64,000 nt of DNA from contig NZ_VXDB01000010.1 of NCBI RefSeq assembly GCF_008711325.1, forward strand, positions 124,001-188,000, given 5' to 3'. This DNA is from Roseibium sediminis. Lineage in GTDB: Bacteria; Pseudomonadota; Alphaproteobacteria; Rhizobiales; Stappiaceae. Positions 16,912-25,619 of this stretch are shown here, in pieces (the stretch's first letter is position 1; each line of letters starts with the position of its first letter). A program made the translations under genes and the position numbers. A model generated the notes under the pieces. It saw only the letters and a list, made by a program, of their open reading frames with translations, did no database searches and had not been told where the DNA came from.

Positions 16912-18233
16912 TGTCCTATGAGTTAATCGCAATCCTGATGTTCTCCTCGATGATGCTGATGCTCCTGACCGGGCAACGCGTCTTCGGGGCCATTGGCGGC
17001 GTTGCTGCTGTTGCGGCTCTTGCGCTTTGGGGAACAGGCGGGTCTGACATTCCATTCGCTTCCGCCATGAAGCTGATGAAATGGTACCCGCTGCTCACGC
17101 TGCCGATGTTCATCTTCATGGGCTACGTCTTGTCGGAATCGCGCATTGCAGACGACCTCTACAAGATGTTCCACGTCTGGATGGGACCGGTCAGCGGCGG
17201 TCTTGCGATTGGCACCATCTTCCTGATGGTTCTCGTCTCCGCCATGAACGGCCTGTCGGTCGCAGGCATGGCAATCGGCGCGACCATCGCCCTGCCGGAG
17301 CTGCTTCGGCGCGGCTATGACAAGCGCATGGTGACCGGCGTCATACAGGCTGGCTCATCCCTTGGAATTCTCGTACCCCCGTCGGTCGTTCTTGTGCTCT
17401 ATGCCATGATCGCCCGGCAGCCGGTCGGCCAACTCTGGCTGGCCGGCGTTATTCCCGGCCTGATGATGGCTGGCATGTTCGTCATCTACATCGTGATCCG
17501 CTGCAAACTGCAGCCGCATCTCGGCCCGGCCCTGCCGCTTGACGAACGCAATGTCTCCCGGTCGGAAAAATACCGCCTGCTACTCTCGGGTGTCCTGCCG
17601 CTGGTCATTTTCGGGGCCATGATGATCCCGTTCGTCAACGGCTGGACCAGCCTTGTCGAAAGCTCGGCCATTGGCGCCCTGACAGCTTTTGCAGCGGCCC
17701 TGCTCAAGCGCCGGATGACATGGTCGATCTTCCAGACCTGCCTGCGCAACACACTCGGCATCTCATGCATGTTCATGTGGATCATTCTTGCAGCGCTTGG
17801 CTTTGGCGCGGTGTTCGATGGCCTTGGCGCGGTGAAGGCGATCGAGAACCTCTTTACCGAGCAGCTCGGTCTCAGCCCGTGGATGATCCTCATCCTCATG
17901 CAGCTGTCCTTCATTGTCATGGGGACGTTCCTTGATGACACGGCGATGCTGGTGATTGTTGCCCCGCTTTATGTTCCGTTGGTGGGCGCACTCGGGTTCG
18001 ATCTGGTCTGGTACGGCGTCCTCTATACGATCACGACCCAGATCGCCTACATGACACCGCCCTTCGGCTACAACCTCTTCCTGATGCGCGCCATGGCTCC
18101 CGCCGACATCACGATGCGCGACATCTACGGCTCGATCACACCCTTTGTGATGGTCATGATCCTGGCTCTCGCGCTCGTCATGATCTTCCCGCAAATCGCC
18201 CTTTGGCTTCCTGACTATGTCTATGGGAAGTGA
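16911..18233 (+). CDS. dctM: TRAP transporter large membrane subunit (DctM)
   Basis: 440-residue permease with 12-13 hydrophobic helices. The family motifs are visible: MNGLSVAGMAIGATIALPELLRRGYDKRMVTGVIQAGSSLGILVPPSVVLVLYAMIARQPVGQLWLAGVIPG in the first half, and FLDDTAMLVIVAPLYVPLVGALGFDLVWYGVLYTITTQIAYMTPPFG near the end. It forms the ion-coupled transport channel together with DctQ. The start at 16911 overlaps the dctQ stop, and a 31-codon gene and dctP follow. Confidence 0.93.
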   Translation: MSYELIAILMFSSMMLMLLTGQRVFGAIGGVAAVAALALWGTGGSDIPFASAMKLMKWYPLLTLPMFIFMGYVLSESRIADDLYKMFHVWMGPVSGGLAIGTIFLMVLVSAMNGLSVAGMAIGATIALPELLRRGYDKRMVTGVIQAGSSLGILVPPSVVLVLYAMIARQPVGQLWLAGVIPGLMMAGMFVIYIVIRCKLQPHLGPALPLDERNVSRSEKYRLLLSGVLPLVIFGAMMIPFVNGWTSLVESSAIGALTAFAAALLKRRMTWSIFQTCLRNTLGISCMFMWIILAALGFGAVFDGLGAVKAIENLFTEQLGLSPWMILILMQLSFIVMGTFLDDTAMLVIVAPLYVPLVGALGFDLVWYGVLYTITTQIAYMTPPFGYNLFLMRAMAPADITMRDIYGSITPFVMVMILALALVMIFPQIALWLPDYVYGK

Positions 18234-18236
18234 GCC

Positions 18237-18332
18237 ATGGCGACAAAGAACAAATACGAGCCGGGAAAACCCGGCCAGTTCCCGGCACCAGATTGGCAGA
18301 CCTGCCTGACCCGGCGCCGCAAAGACCTGTAA
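18237..18332 (+). CDS. 31-residue peptide gene between dctM and dctP
   Basis: Small in-frame gene with ATG 18237, a GGGAAG ribosome site six bases upstream and TAA at 18330. It encodes a basic, hydrophilic peptide rich in Lys, Arg and Pro, beginning MATKNKYEPGKPGQF and ending LTRRRKDL, with one Cys and one Trp. It starts only four bases after the dctM stop and is followed 23 bases later by dctP, so it is well placed for translation as part of the operon. I do not recognise it. It could be a real microprotein of this TRAP system or the relic of a longer gene. Confidence 0.5.
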   Translation: MATKNKYEPGKPGQFPAPDWQTCLTRRRKDL

Positions 18333-18355
18333 CCAACCAGACTGGGGAATGACAG

Positions 18356-19405
18356 ATGACGAACAGACGTGATTTCATCAAGAAGGCGGGCCTTGGCACT
18401 GTTGCTGCCGCTGGTGCGTCCACCCTTGCAGCTCCGGCCGTTCTCGGTCAGGCGCCGATCAAGTGGCGCATGCAGACCTATGCCGGTCCGGCCCTCGCCG
18501 AACACGTGATCAAGCCGCATATCGACGCCTTCAACAAGGCAGCCAACGGCGAGATGGAAATCGAGCTTTTCTTCGCCGACCAGCTGGTTCCGACCGGCGA
18601 ATTGTTCCGCGCCATGCAGCGCGGCACGATCGACGCCGTTCAGTCCGACGATGACTCCATGGCCTCTCCGACCGAAGTCACCGTGTTCGGTGGGTACTTC
18701 CCGTTTGCCAGCCGCTATTCGCTTGATGTGCCGGTACTGTTCAACCAGTACGGCCTGAAGGAAATCTGGGAAGCCGAGTATGCGAAGGTTGGCGTGAAGC
18801 ACATTTCCGCAGGCTCCTGGGATCCGTGCCACTTTGCCACCAAGGATCCGATCCGCTCGCTGGCAGATCTGAAGGGCAAGCGTGTCTTCACCTTCCCGAC
18901 CGCCGGTCGCTTCATGAGCCAGTTCGGCGTCGTTCCGGTCACCCTGCCGTGGGAAGACATTGAAGTTGCGGTCCAGACCGGCGAACTGGACGGCATCGCG
19001 TGGTCCGGTATCACCGAGGACTACACGGTTGGCTGGGCAGACGTGACCAACTACTTCCTGACCAACAACATTTCCGGTGCGTGGGCTGGCTCCTTCTTTG
19101 CCAACCAGGAACGCTGGAACGAGCTGCCGGATCACCTGAAGACCATGCTGCAGCTGGCCATGGACGCCTCTCACTACTATCGCCAGTGGTGGTACTGGGG
19201 CGGCGAAGCTTCTCTGCGCGTCAACGGCACGAAGATGGAGCTGACCACCATCCCGGATGAAGAATGGGCAACCGTTGAGGCGGCCGCGCTCAAGTTCTGG
19301 GACGAGATTGCAGCGGAATCGCCGGTTAAGGCTCAGGTCGTCGAGATCTTCAAGAAGTACAATGCCGACATGCAAAAGGCAGGTCGCCCGTACCGCTACA
19401 CCTAA
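18356..19405 (+). CDS. dctP: TRAP transporter solute-binding protein (DctP)
   Basis: 349-residue periplasmic binding protein of the TRAP type. It has a twin-arginine signal (NRRDFIKKAGLGTVAAAGAS) with cleavage near residue 32, so it is exported folded by Tat, as TakP-type binding proteins often are. The family region is clear: TGELFRAMQRGTIDAVQS and LADLKGKRVFTFPTAGRFMSQFGVVPVTLPWEDIEVAVQTGELDGIAWSG, the latter including the Arg and the ligand-pocket residues typical of carboxylate-binding members. The ligand is probably an organic acid or an amino-acid-like compound. It begins 23 bases after the small peptide gene. Confidence 0.92.
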   Translation: MTNRRDFIKKAGLGTVAAAGASTLAAPAVLGQAPIKWRMQTYAGPALAEHVIKPHIDAFNKAANGEMEIELFFADQLVPTGELFRAMQRGTIDAVQSDDDSMASPTEVTVFGGYFPFASRYSLDVPVLFNQYGLKEIWEAEYAKVGVKHISAGSWDPCHFATKDPIRSLADLKGKRVFTFPTAGRFMSQFGVVPVTLPWEDIEVAVQTGELDGIAWSGITEDYTVGWADVTNYFLTNNISGAWAGSFFANQERWNELPDHLKTMLQLAMDASHYYRQWWYWGGEASLRVNGTKMELTTIPDEEWATVEAAALKFWDEIAAESPVKAQVVEIFKKYNADMQKAGRPYRYT

Positions 19406-19487
19406 AACCATGCCATTGTGGGAGCGGCCCGGTTCCGGGCCACTCCCCTTGGCTTATCTCTATTACTGAAACAAACGGATCCCCAGA

Positions 19488-20855
19488 ATGGCTGGCACTC
19501 TGACCTTTGACGGTCTGAAACAGGCGGTTTCGGACGGCGAAATTGATACGGTTCTTGTCTGCATCGTCGACATGCAGGGACGCCTGATGGGCAAACGCTT
19601 CCATGCGCAGCATTTCATCACCAGCGCGTATGAAGAAACCCATTGCTGCAATTACCTTCTGGCGACGGATCTGGAAATGTACACGGTCGCAGGCTATGCC
19701 TCGACAAGCTGGTCAGCAGGCTATGGCGACTATGTCATGAAGCCGGATCTTGCGACACTCCGCAAGATTCCGTGGCTGGAAGGAACGGCCATGGTCCTGT
19801 GCGATGTTCAGGATCACCATACCCACAAGGACGTGCCGCATTCGCCCCGCGCCATGCTGAAAAAGCAGATTGCGCGCCTGAAGGAGCTCGGCTTTACCGC
19901 CAAGATGGCGACCGAACTGGAGTTCTTCCTGTTCGAGAAAAGTTTCGACGAGATCCGCAAGGAAGGTTTCCGCGATCTGGAGCCGATCTCCGGCTACAAC
20001 GAGGACTATCACATCCTGCAGACCACCAAGGAAGAGGAAGTGATGCGCCCGGTTCGCAATCACCTCTATGCCGCGGGCATTCCGGTGGAGAACAGCAAGG
20101 GTGAGGCGGAAGCCGGTCAGGAAGAGCTGAACATCAAGTATGCAGAAGCCCTCGACTGTGCGGACTATCACACCATCGCCAAGCACGCGGTAAAGGAAAT
20201 CGCCTGGGCGAAGGGTCGCGCCGTGACCTTCCTGCCGAAGTGGCACCATGACCGGGTCGGGTCGTCATCGCACATTCACCAGTCGCTCTGGAACGCGAAC
20301 GGCGAAAACGCCTTCTGCGATGCAAAGGGCGAGCATGGAATGTCCGAGCTCATGCGCAACTACATGGCCGGACTGATCAAATATGCGCCGGAATATACCT
20401 ATTTCCTGGCGCCCTACATCAACAGCTACAAGCGGTTCCAGAAGGGCACATTCGCTCCGACCAAGACCGTCTGGTCCATCGACAACCGCACCGCCGGTTT
20501 CCGCCTGTGCGGCGAAGGCACGAAGGCACTTCGCGTCGAGTGCCGCATTGGCGGGTCGGATCTCAACCCGTATCTGGCGCTTGCAGTGCAGATCGCGGCC
20601 GGGATAAAGGGCATTGAGGAAAAGCTGGACCTCGCTCCGCCGGCAAGCGGTGATGTCTACGATGCCCGCAAGGCACCTGAAATTCCGGGCACCCTTCGCG
20701 ATGCAAGGGAGACCTTGCGTGAGTCCAAGATGCTGCGAGAAGCCTTCGGGGACGGCGTTGTCGACCATTATGCCCGTGCGGCAGAATGGGAGATCGAGGA
20801 ATTCGACCGTGTGGTGACCGACTATGAAGTTGCCCGCGGATTTGAACGTGCCTGA
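19488..20855 (+). CDS. Glutamine-synthetase-like gamma-glutamyl ligase
   Basis: 455-residue enzyme of the glutamine synthetase superfamily. It has the N-terminal beta-grasp region (VLVCIVDMQGRLMGKRF), the metal and ATP site blocks EGEAEAGQEELNIKYAEALDCAD and SSSHIHQSLW, and a C-terminal FRLCGEGTKALRVECRIGGSDLNPYLALA. The NRTAGFR/ECRIGGSDLNPYLA wording matches the group that joins glutamate to amines or amino alcohols (PuuA, IpuC, and related enzymes) rather than true ammonia-using GlnA. It follows the TRAP genes and precedes two dehydrogenases, which supports catabolic gamma-glutamylation of an imported amine. Substrate not established. Confidence 0.87.
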   Translation: MAGTLTFDGLKQAVSDGEIDTVLVCIVDMQGRLMGKRFHAQHFITSAYEETHCCNYLLATDLEMYTVAGYASTSWSAGYGDYVMKPDLATLRKIPWLEGTAMVLCDVQDHHTHKDVPHSPRAMLKKQIARLKELGFTAKMATELEFFLFEKSFDEIRKEGFRDLEPISGYNEDYHILQTTKEEEVMRPVRNHLYAAGIPVENSKGEAEAGQEELNIKYAEALDCADYHTIAKHAVKEIAWAKGRAVTFLPKWHHDRVGSSSHIHQSLWNANGENAFCDAKGEHGMSELMRNYMAGLIKYAPEYTYFLAPYINSYKRFQKGTFAPTKTVWSIDNRTAGFRLCGEGTKALRVECRIGGSDLNPYLALAVQIAAGIKGIEEKLDLAPPASGDVYDARKAPEIPGTLRDARETLRESKMLREAFGDGVVDHYARAAEWEIEEFDRVVTDYEVARGFERA

Positions 20856-20933
20856 TACCGGCTGCCCGCCGAACAGAAGAAATCAACACAACCCCCGCGC
20901 ATGCAGACATGCGGCGGGAATCAGAGGTGAAAA

Positions 20934-22322
20934 ATGAGTGATATCGTCAAGCTCGTCTCGCCGGTCGACGGTTCGGTTTATGCCGAACGCCCTGCGCTCA
21001 ACGAAGCCGCGGTTGAACAGGTTGTTTCTGCAGCCCGCACAGCCCAGATTGCTTGGGCAGCAACACCGTTGGCTGAACGCGTTGCCCTCTGCCTGAAGGC
21101 ACTTGAAGCGCTCAAGGCGATAAACGGCGATGTTGTTCCCGAACTGGCATGGCAGATGGGACGCCCGATCCGCTATGGCGGCGAACTTGGCGGTACCATC
21201 GAGCGGACCGAATATTGTGCCCGTATTGCCGAAGAGGCCCTCGCCGATATCGAGCGCACCGATCGCCCCGGTTTCAAGCGCTACCTGAAGCGCGTGCCGC
21301 TTGGCATCGTCATGGTGATCGCACCGTGGAACTATCCGTTCATGACGGCGATCAACACCATCATGCCGGCTCTGATGGCCGGGAACGTGATCATTCTCAA
21401 GCACGCCGCCCAGACGCTTCTCGTCGGCGAGCGCCTTGCCCAGGCTTTCGAAACTGCCGGCCTGCCCAAGGGCGTGTTCCAGAACATTGTACTCACCCAC
21501 TCGGGCACGGAAAAGCTGCTTGGCTCCGGCCTCATCGACCATGTGAACTTCACCGGTTCCGTCGGCGGCGGCAAGGCCATCGAAAAGGCCCTCGCCGGTA
21601 CCTTTGCAACGCTCGGCCTTGAGCTTGGCGGCAAGGATCCAGCCTATGTCCGTGCGGATGCCGATCTGGACTATGCGGTTGCAAACCTCGTGGATGGCGC
21701 GTTCTACAATGCCGGTCAGTGCTGCTGCGGCATTGAGCGTGTCTATGTGCACGAGAGCCTCTATGACCGTTTTGTCGATGGCTTCGTCGATCTGACCAAA
21801 CAGTACAAGCTGGGCAACCCGCTGGACGAGGCAACCACGCTCGGGCCGATGGCTCAGGCCCGCTTTGCCTCCTGGGTGCGCGAACAGACCGAAGAAGCCC
21901 TTCGCAAGGGCGCAAAGGCGCATATCGACATGTCCGCCTTTGAAATGAACAAGGAAGGCACGCCTTATCTTGCTCCGCAGGTCCTGACCAACGTGAACCA
22001 CCAAATGTCGGTAATGCGCGAGGAAAGCTTCGGCCCTGTCGTCGGCATCATGAAGGTAAAGGACGACGCGGAAGCCCTGCAGCTGATGAATGACAGCCCG
22101 TACGGCCTTACTGCCTCCCTCTGGACGGAAGACCCGAACGAGGCTGCCAAAATCGCCGACCAGATCGAAACCGGCACCGTCTTTATGAACCGCTGCGACT
22201 ATCTCGATCCGGCGCTTGTGTGGACCGGGGTGAAGGACACCGGCAAGGGCGCGGCCCTGTCGGAAATCGGGTTCCACAACCTGACCCGTCCGAAGTCCTA
22301 TCACTTCCGTCTGGAACACTGA
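20934..22322 (+). CDS. NAD(P)-dependent aldehyde dehydrogenase
   Basis: 462-residue aldehyde dehydrogenase. The active-site Cys is in NAGQCCCGIERV, the general base Glu in LGLELGGKDPAYV, and the cofactor-binding stretch IVMVIAPWNYPFMTAINTIMPALMAGN is intact. The three consecutive Cys around the catalytic one are also seen in amine-pathway aldehyde dehydrogenases such as PuuC relatives. It probably oxidises the aldehyde made by the downstream alcohol dehydrogenase on a glutamylated substrate. It starts 78 bp after the ligase gene with GAGGTG upstream of ATG 20934. Confidence 0.9.
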   Translation: MSDIVKLVSPVDGSVYAERPALNEAAVEQVVSAARTAQIAWAATPLAERVALCLKALEALKAINGDVVPELAWQMGRPIRYGGELGGTIERTEYCARIAEEALADIERTDRPGFKRYLKRVPLGIVMVIAPWNYPFMTAINTIMPALMAGNVIILKHAAQTLLVGERLAQAFETAGLPKGVFQNIVLTHSGTEKLLGSGLIDHVNFTGSVGGGKAIEKALAGTFATLGLELGGKDPAYVRADADLDYAVANLVDGAFYNAGQCCCGIERVYVHESLYDRFVDGFVDLTKQYKLGNPLDEATTLGPMAQARFASWVREQTEEALRKGAKAHIDMSAFEMNKEGTPYLAPQVLTNVNHQMSVMREESFGPVVGIMKVKDDAEALQLMNDSPYGLTASLWTEDPNEAAKIADQIETGTVFMNRCDYLDPALVWTGVKDTGKGAALSEIGFHNLTRPKSYHFRLEH

Positions 22323-22427
22323 TCCGTATCCAGCGTCGTCTTATCGTGTCACCCGGTCCGTTGCCTTTGGGCCGCCGGGTGAGACAGGCCCAATCAAGAA
22401 AACCCAAGTCTCTGAAAGAGCACTGCA

Positions 22428-23579
22428 ATGAGCACTCTTCCTTCTGTCAACTGGTCCTATCCGACCGCCGTTCGCTTTGGCGCAGGCCGGATTTCCGAGA
22501 TTGCCGACGTCTGCAAGGCAGCCGGAATGTCCAAGCCGCTTCTTGTCACCGACAAGGGCCTGGCCAACATGGAGATCACGACAAAAACCCTCGACCTGCT
22601 TGAGGCTGCAGGTCTTGGTCGCGGGATGTTCTCCGACGTGGACCCGAACCCGACGGACAAGAACGCTGAAGCCGGCGTGAAGGCCTATCGCGACGGCGGA
22701 TATGACGGTGTTGTCGCCTTTGGCGGCGGTTCGGGACTGGACCTTGCGAAGGTCATCGCCTTCATGGCCGGACAAACCCGTCCGCTCTGGGACTTTGAAG
22801 ATATCGGGGACTGGTGGACACGCGCCAATGCCGCTGCAATTGCCCCGATCATTGCCGTCCCGACGACTGCTGGCACCGGATCGGAAGTCGGCCGGGCGGG
22901 CATCATCACCAAGGTCGACACGGCCGAAAAGAAGATCATCTTTCACCCGAAGATGCTTCCGACCACGGTGATCTGTGACCCGGAACTGACGATTGGCATG
23001 CCGAAATTTCTGACAGCAGGCACCGGCCTTGATGCCTTTGCCCATTGTGTCGAGGCCTATTCCAGCCCGCATTATCATCCGATGAGCCAGGGTATCGCGC
23101 TGGAAGGCATGCGGCTGGTGAAGGAATACCTTCCGCGCGCCTATGCGGATGGGACCGACCTTGAGGCACGCGGCCACATGATGTCCGCAGCTGCCATGGG
23201 CGCAACGGCCTTCCAGAAGGGACTTGGTGCGATCCACGCGCTCAGCCACCCGATCGGGGCGGTTCATCACACCCACCACGGCACGACCAACGCCGTGTGC
23301 ATGCCTGCTGTCCTGCAGTTCAACAAGACCGCGATTTCGGACCGGTTTGACAAGGCAGCAGCCTATCTCGGCATTGCTGGCGGTTTCGAAGGTTTCTGCG
23401 CCTATGTCGATGAGCTGAATGCATCGATGAACATTCCAAAGACCTTGAGCGAGCTTGGCGTCAAGGACCCGAACATCGACGAACTGACAGCCGCCGCCCT
23501 TCGCGACCCGAGCACCGGTGGCAACCCGGTCGAGATGACCTACGAAAACACCAAAGCGCTCTTCGAAGAGATCATGTAA
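22428..23579 (+). CDS. Iron-containing alcohol dehydrogenase
   Basis: 383-residue group III alcohol dehydrogenase. NAD-binding GGGSGLDLAKV and PTTAGTGSEVG are present, and metal ligands lie in LDAFAHCVEAY and in the GAIHALSHPIGAVHHTHHGTTNAV segment (three of the four expected His). Oxidises primary alcohols to aldehydes. In this operon it probably acts after the glutamine-synthetase-like ligase on a glutamylated amino alcohol, followed by the aldehyde dehydrogenase. A terminator follows 45 bp after the stop, closing the operon. Confidence 0.9.
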   Translation: MSTLPSVNWSYPTAVRFGAGRISEIADVCKAAGMSKPLLVTDKGLANMEITTKTLDLLEAAGLGRGMFSDVDPNPTDKNAEAGVKAYRDGGYDGVVAFGGGSGLDLAKVIAFMAGQTRPLWDFEDIGDWWTRANAAAIAPIIAVPTTAGTGSEVGRAGIITKVDTAEKKIIFHPKMLPTTVICDPELTIGMPKFLTAGTGLDAFAHCVEAYSSPHYHPMSQGIALEGMRLVKEYLPRAYADGTDLEARGHMMSAAAMGATAFQKGLGAIHALSHPIGAVHHTHHGTTNAVCMPAVLQFNKTAISDRFDKAAAYLGIAGGFEGFCAYVDELNASMNIPKTLSELGVKDPNIDELTAAALRDPSTGGNPVEMTYENTKALFEEIM

Positions 23580-23621
23580 GCCGATTGGCAAATCGCCGGA
23601 CAACGTCTGGCCTTTGACAAG

Positions 23622-23651
23622 AAAGCCCCGCAAAAACTGCGGGGCTTTTCC
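23622..23651. terminator. Bidirectional terminator between the catabolic operon and choV
   Basis: AAGCCCCGC / GCGGGGCTT stem with a seven-base loop, followed by TTCCTTTT on the plus strand and preceded by A-rich bases so it also works in the other direction. It separates the plus-strand dehydrogenase gene from the minus-strand choV gene ending at 23676. Confidence 0.85.
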
Positions 23652-23675
23652 TTTTCGGGCGAGCGGACCGTCTCC

Positions 23676-24698
23676 TCACAAACAGGCGTAGATTTCCTGT
23701 TCGCCGATCTGGCCGAGGATCCTGCCGTTCTGTTCGACCAGAATGGCACCTTGCGTTGTCCGCTTTTGGGCGATGACGGCGCGGACCGGAGTGTCGGGAG
23801 CGCAGCGCGGGGCCTCAACCAGACCGCCGGGGCGAACGGGCCCCATGATATCGCGGGCCCTGAGAACATTGAGCGGGTTCATGTGACCGACGAAATCAGC
23901 GACATATTCGGTTGCCGGGCGTTTGACGATTTCCTGCGGCGTTCCGAGCTGGATCACCCGCCCGCCTTCCATGATGGCTATGCGTGAGCCGATCTTGGCG
24001 GCTTCATCGAGATCATGACTGACGAAGATGATCGTTCGATTGAGTTCTTTCTGCAGATCCAGAAGCTCGTCCTGCAGACGATCGCGGATCAGCGGATCAA
24101 GGGCAGAGAACGGCTCATCCATCAAGAGGATCGGCGCATCGGTGGCAAAGGCGCGCGCAAGGCCAACGCGCTGCTGCATGCCACCGGACAGCTCGTGAAC
24201 ATATTTTTCACCCCAGCCATCCAGACCGACCAGCTTCAACTGGGCCGCTACCTTCTCTGCACGCTCCGCTTTCGGCATTCCCGACAGCTCAAGCCCGAAG
24301 CCGACATTTTCGGCAACTGTCCGCCATGGCAGAAGCGCAAATTGCTGGAACACCATGCCTATGCGATGGCGCCGCAGATGGCGCAGGGCGTCGGGAGAAC
24401 AGGTTTCCGGGTTGATCCACGCATCTCCGTCACGAACCTCGACCTCGCCCCGGATCACTGGATTGAGGCCGTTGACCGCGCGCAGCAAGGTGGATTTTCC
24501 GGACCCGGACAAGCCCATGAGGACGATGACCTCGCCTTCCTCAATATCGAAGTTTGCACCAGCCACGCCGAGCGTCTGGCCGGTTTCCTTCAAAATATCC
24601 TCGCGCCGCATGCCCTGGTCGATGAGCTGCAGGGCGGAATGCGGTTCGCTGCCGAAAACGATATCGACATTCTTGAAACGGACGATTGGCTCGCTCAT
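23676..24698 (-). CDS. choV: Choline/betaine ABC transporter ATPase (ChoV)
   Basis: 340-residue ABC ATPase of the ProV/OpuA type. Walker A is GLSGSGKSTLL, the ABC signature LSGGMQQRVGLARA, Walker B ILLMDEPFSALDP, and the switch His lies in FVSHDLDEA. The N-terminus has the family's extra helical region (IVRFKNVDIVFGSEPHSALQLIDQGM). The short C-terminal regulatory region keeps only part of the CBS pair seen in longer relatives. Overlaps the permease gene by four bases. The gene order and the adjacent betIAB genes point to choline import rather than general osmoprotection. Confidence 0.92.
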   Translation of the reverse strand: MSEPIVRFKNVDIVFGSEPHSALQLIDQGMRREDILKETGQTLGVAGANFDIEEGEVIVLMGLSGSGKSTLLRAVNGLNPVIRGEVEVRDGDAWINPETCSPDALRHLRRHRIGMVFQQFALLPWRTVAENVGFGLELSGMPKAERAEKVAAQLKLVGLDGWGEKYVHELSGGMQQRVGLARAFATDAPILLMDEPFSALDPLIRDRLQDELLDLQKELNRTIIFVSHDLDEAAKIGSRIAIMEGGRVIQLGTPQEIVKRPATEYVADFVGHMNPLNVLRARDIMGPVRPGGLVEAPRCAPDTPVRAVIAQKRTTQGAILVEQNGRILGQIGEQEIYACL

Positions 24699-25543
24699 CT
24701 GCGGCCTCCTTCAGCAGCTTCCGTGCGGAAGAAGCGATCAAGCACGATCGCGATCAGGACGATGGCAACACCAACCTCAAATCCCTTGGCGATGTTGACC
24801 GTGTTCAGCGCCCTCAAGGTTGGCACGCCGAGGCCATCCGCGCCGACAAGGGCTGCAATGACGACCATGGAGAGCGACAGCATGATGGTCTGGGTCAGAC
24901 CTGCCATGATCTGCGGCAGGGCATAGGGCAGCTCGATTTTCCAGAGCAGTTGACTTTTGGTTGCCCCGAAGGCCTGCCCTGCTTCAATCAGCTGTTTCGG
25001 CGTTGAAGACACGCCGAGCTGCGTCAGACGGATGGGTGCCGGAATGGCAAAGATGACCGTCGCGATGAGACCCGGGACCATGCCAAGGCCGAAGAGGATC
25101 AACGCCGGGATCAGGTACACGAATGTCGGGATGGTCTGCATCAGGTCCAAAATGGGCCGGATGAACGCAAAGAGCTTTGGCCGGTGGGCTGCAGCAACGC
25201 CAACCGGAACACCTACCACCATGCAGACGATGGAGGCGGCGATTACAAGCGCGAGGGTTTCGGTTGTTTCTTCCCAATAGCCCTGATTGATGATCAGCAG
25301 CATGGCGAGGATAGCAAAGACGGTGAAACCGATGCGCCGATGAATGCCGTAGGCTAGAGCGCCTGTCAGGGCGACAATGGCGAGAGGATGGGGTGCCTGC
25401 AAAAGCCACAGGATTGCATCGATCATGGCCTCCAGCCCATAGGCAATGGCGTCGAAGACCCAGTAGGCATTGTCCGTGAGCCAATCCACGAAGGATTTTG
25501 CCCATTGCCCGATAGGCAGCTTGTGCTCGGTCAACCAGTCCAC
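24695..25543 (-). CDS. choW: Choline/betaine ABC transporter permease (ChoW)
   Basis: 282-residue inner-membrane permease. Six to seven hydrophobic helices, with the ABC permease domain around residues 80-270 and the EAA-like loop GVSSTPKQLIEAGQAFGATKSQLLWKIELPYALPQIMAG, which contacts the ATPase. The N-terminal cytoplasmic stretch FVDWLTDNAYWVFDAIAYGLEAMIDAILWLLQAP is typical of ProW/ChoW. It is separated from choX by a hairpin and overlaps choV, so choW and choV form one translationally coupled pair. Confidence 0.92.
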   Translation of the reverse strand: MDWLTEHKLPIGQWAKSFVDWLTDNAYWVFDAIAYGLEAMIDAILWLLQAPHPLAIVALTGALAYGIHRRIGFTVFAILAMLLIINQGYWEETTETLALVIAASIVCMVVGVPVGVAAAHRPKLFAFIRPILDLMQTIPTFVYLIPALILFGLGMVPGLIATVIFAIPAPIRLTQLGVSSTPKQLIEAGQAFGATKSQLLWKIELPYALPQIMAGLTQTIMLSLSMVVIAALVGADGLGVPTLRALNTVNIAKGFEVGVAIVLIAIVLDRFFRTEAAEGGRR

Positions 25544-25580
25544 GAGCCCCTCCCCTGTTCAATTGTCGCTGGAAGCAAAA

Positions 25581-25604
25581 AACCGGAGAGCAGGCTCTCC
25601 GGTT
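25581..25604 (-). terminator. Partial terminator between choX and choWV
   Basis: Eleven-base arms (AACCGGAGAGC / GCTCTCCGGTT) with a two-base loop, followed on the minus strand by TTTT. It lies between choX and choW, so it can reduce transcription into the permease genes and leave more binding protein than permease. Confidence 0.75.
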
Positions 25605-25619
25605 TCATCTGCAGATCGA

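Noticed and set aside
18221-19411. Long antisense reading frame over dctP
   Set aside because: Its translation has no family features, while dctP on the other strand has a Tat signal and a clear TRAP fold. It is a GC-rich shadow.
20883-22319. Antisense frame of about 478 codons over the aldehyde dehydrogenase
   Set aside because: No motifs; the opposite strand carries the intact catalytic blocks of an aldehyde dehydrogenase.
22341-23633. Antisense frame of about 430 codons over the alcohol dehydrogenase
   Set aside because: No motifs and it runs through the terminator; shadow of the metal-dependent dehydrogenase gene.
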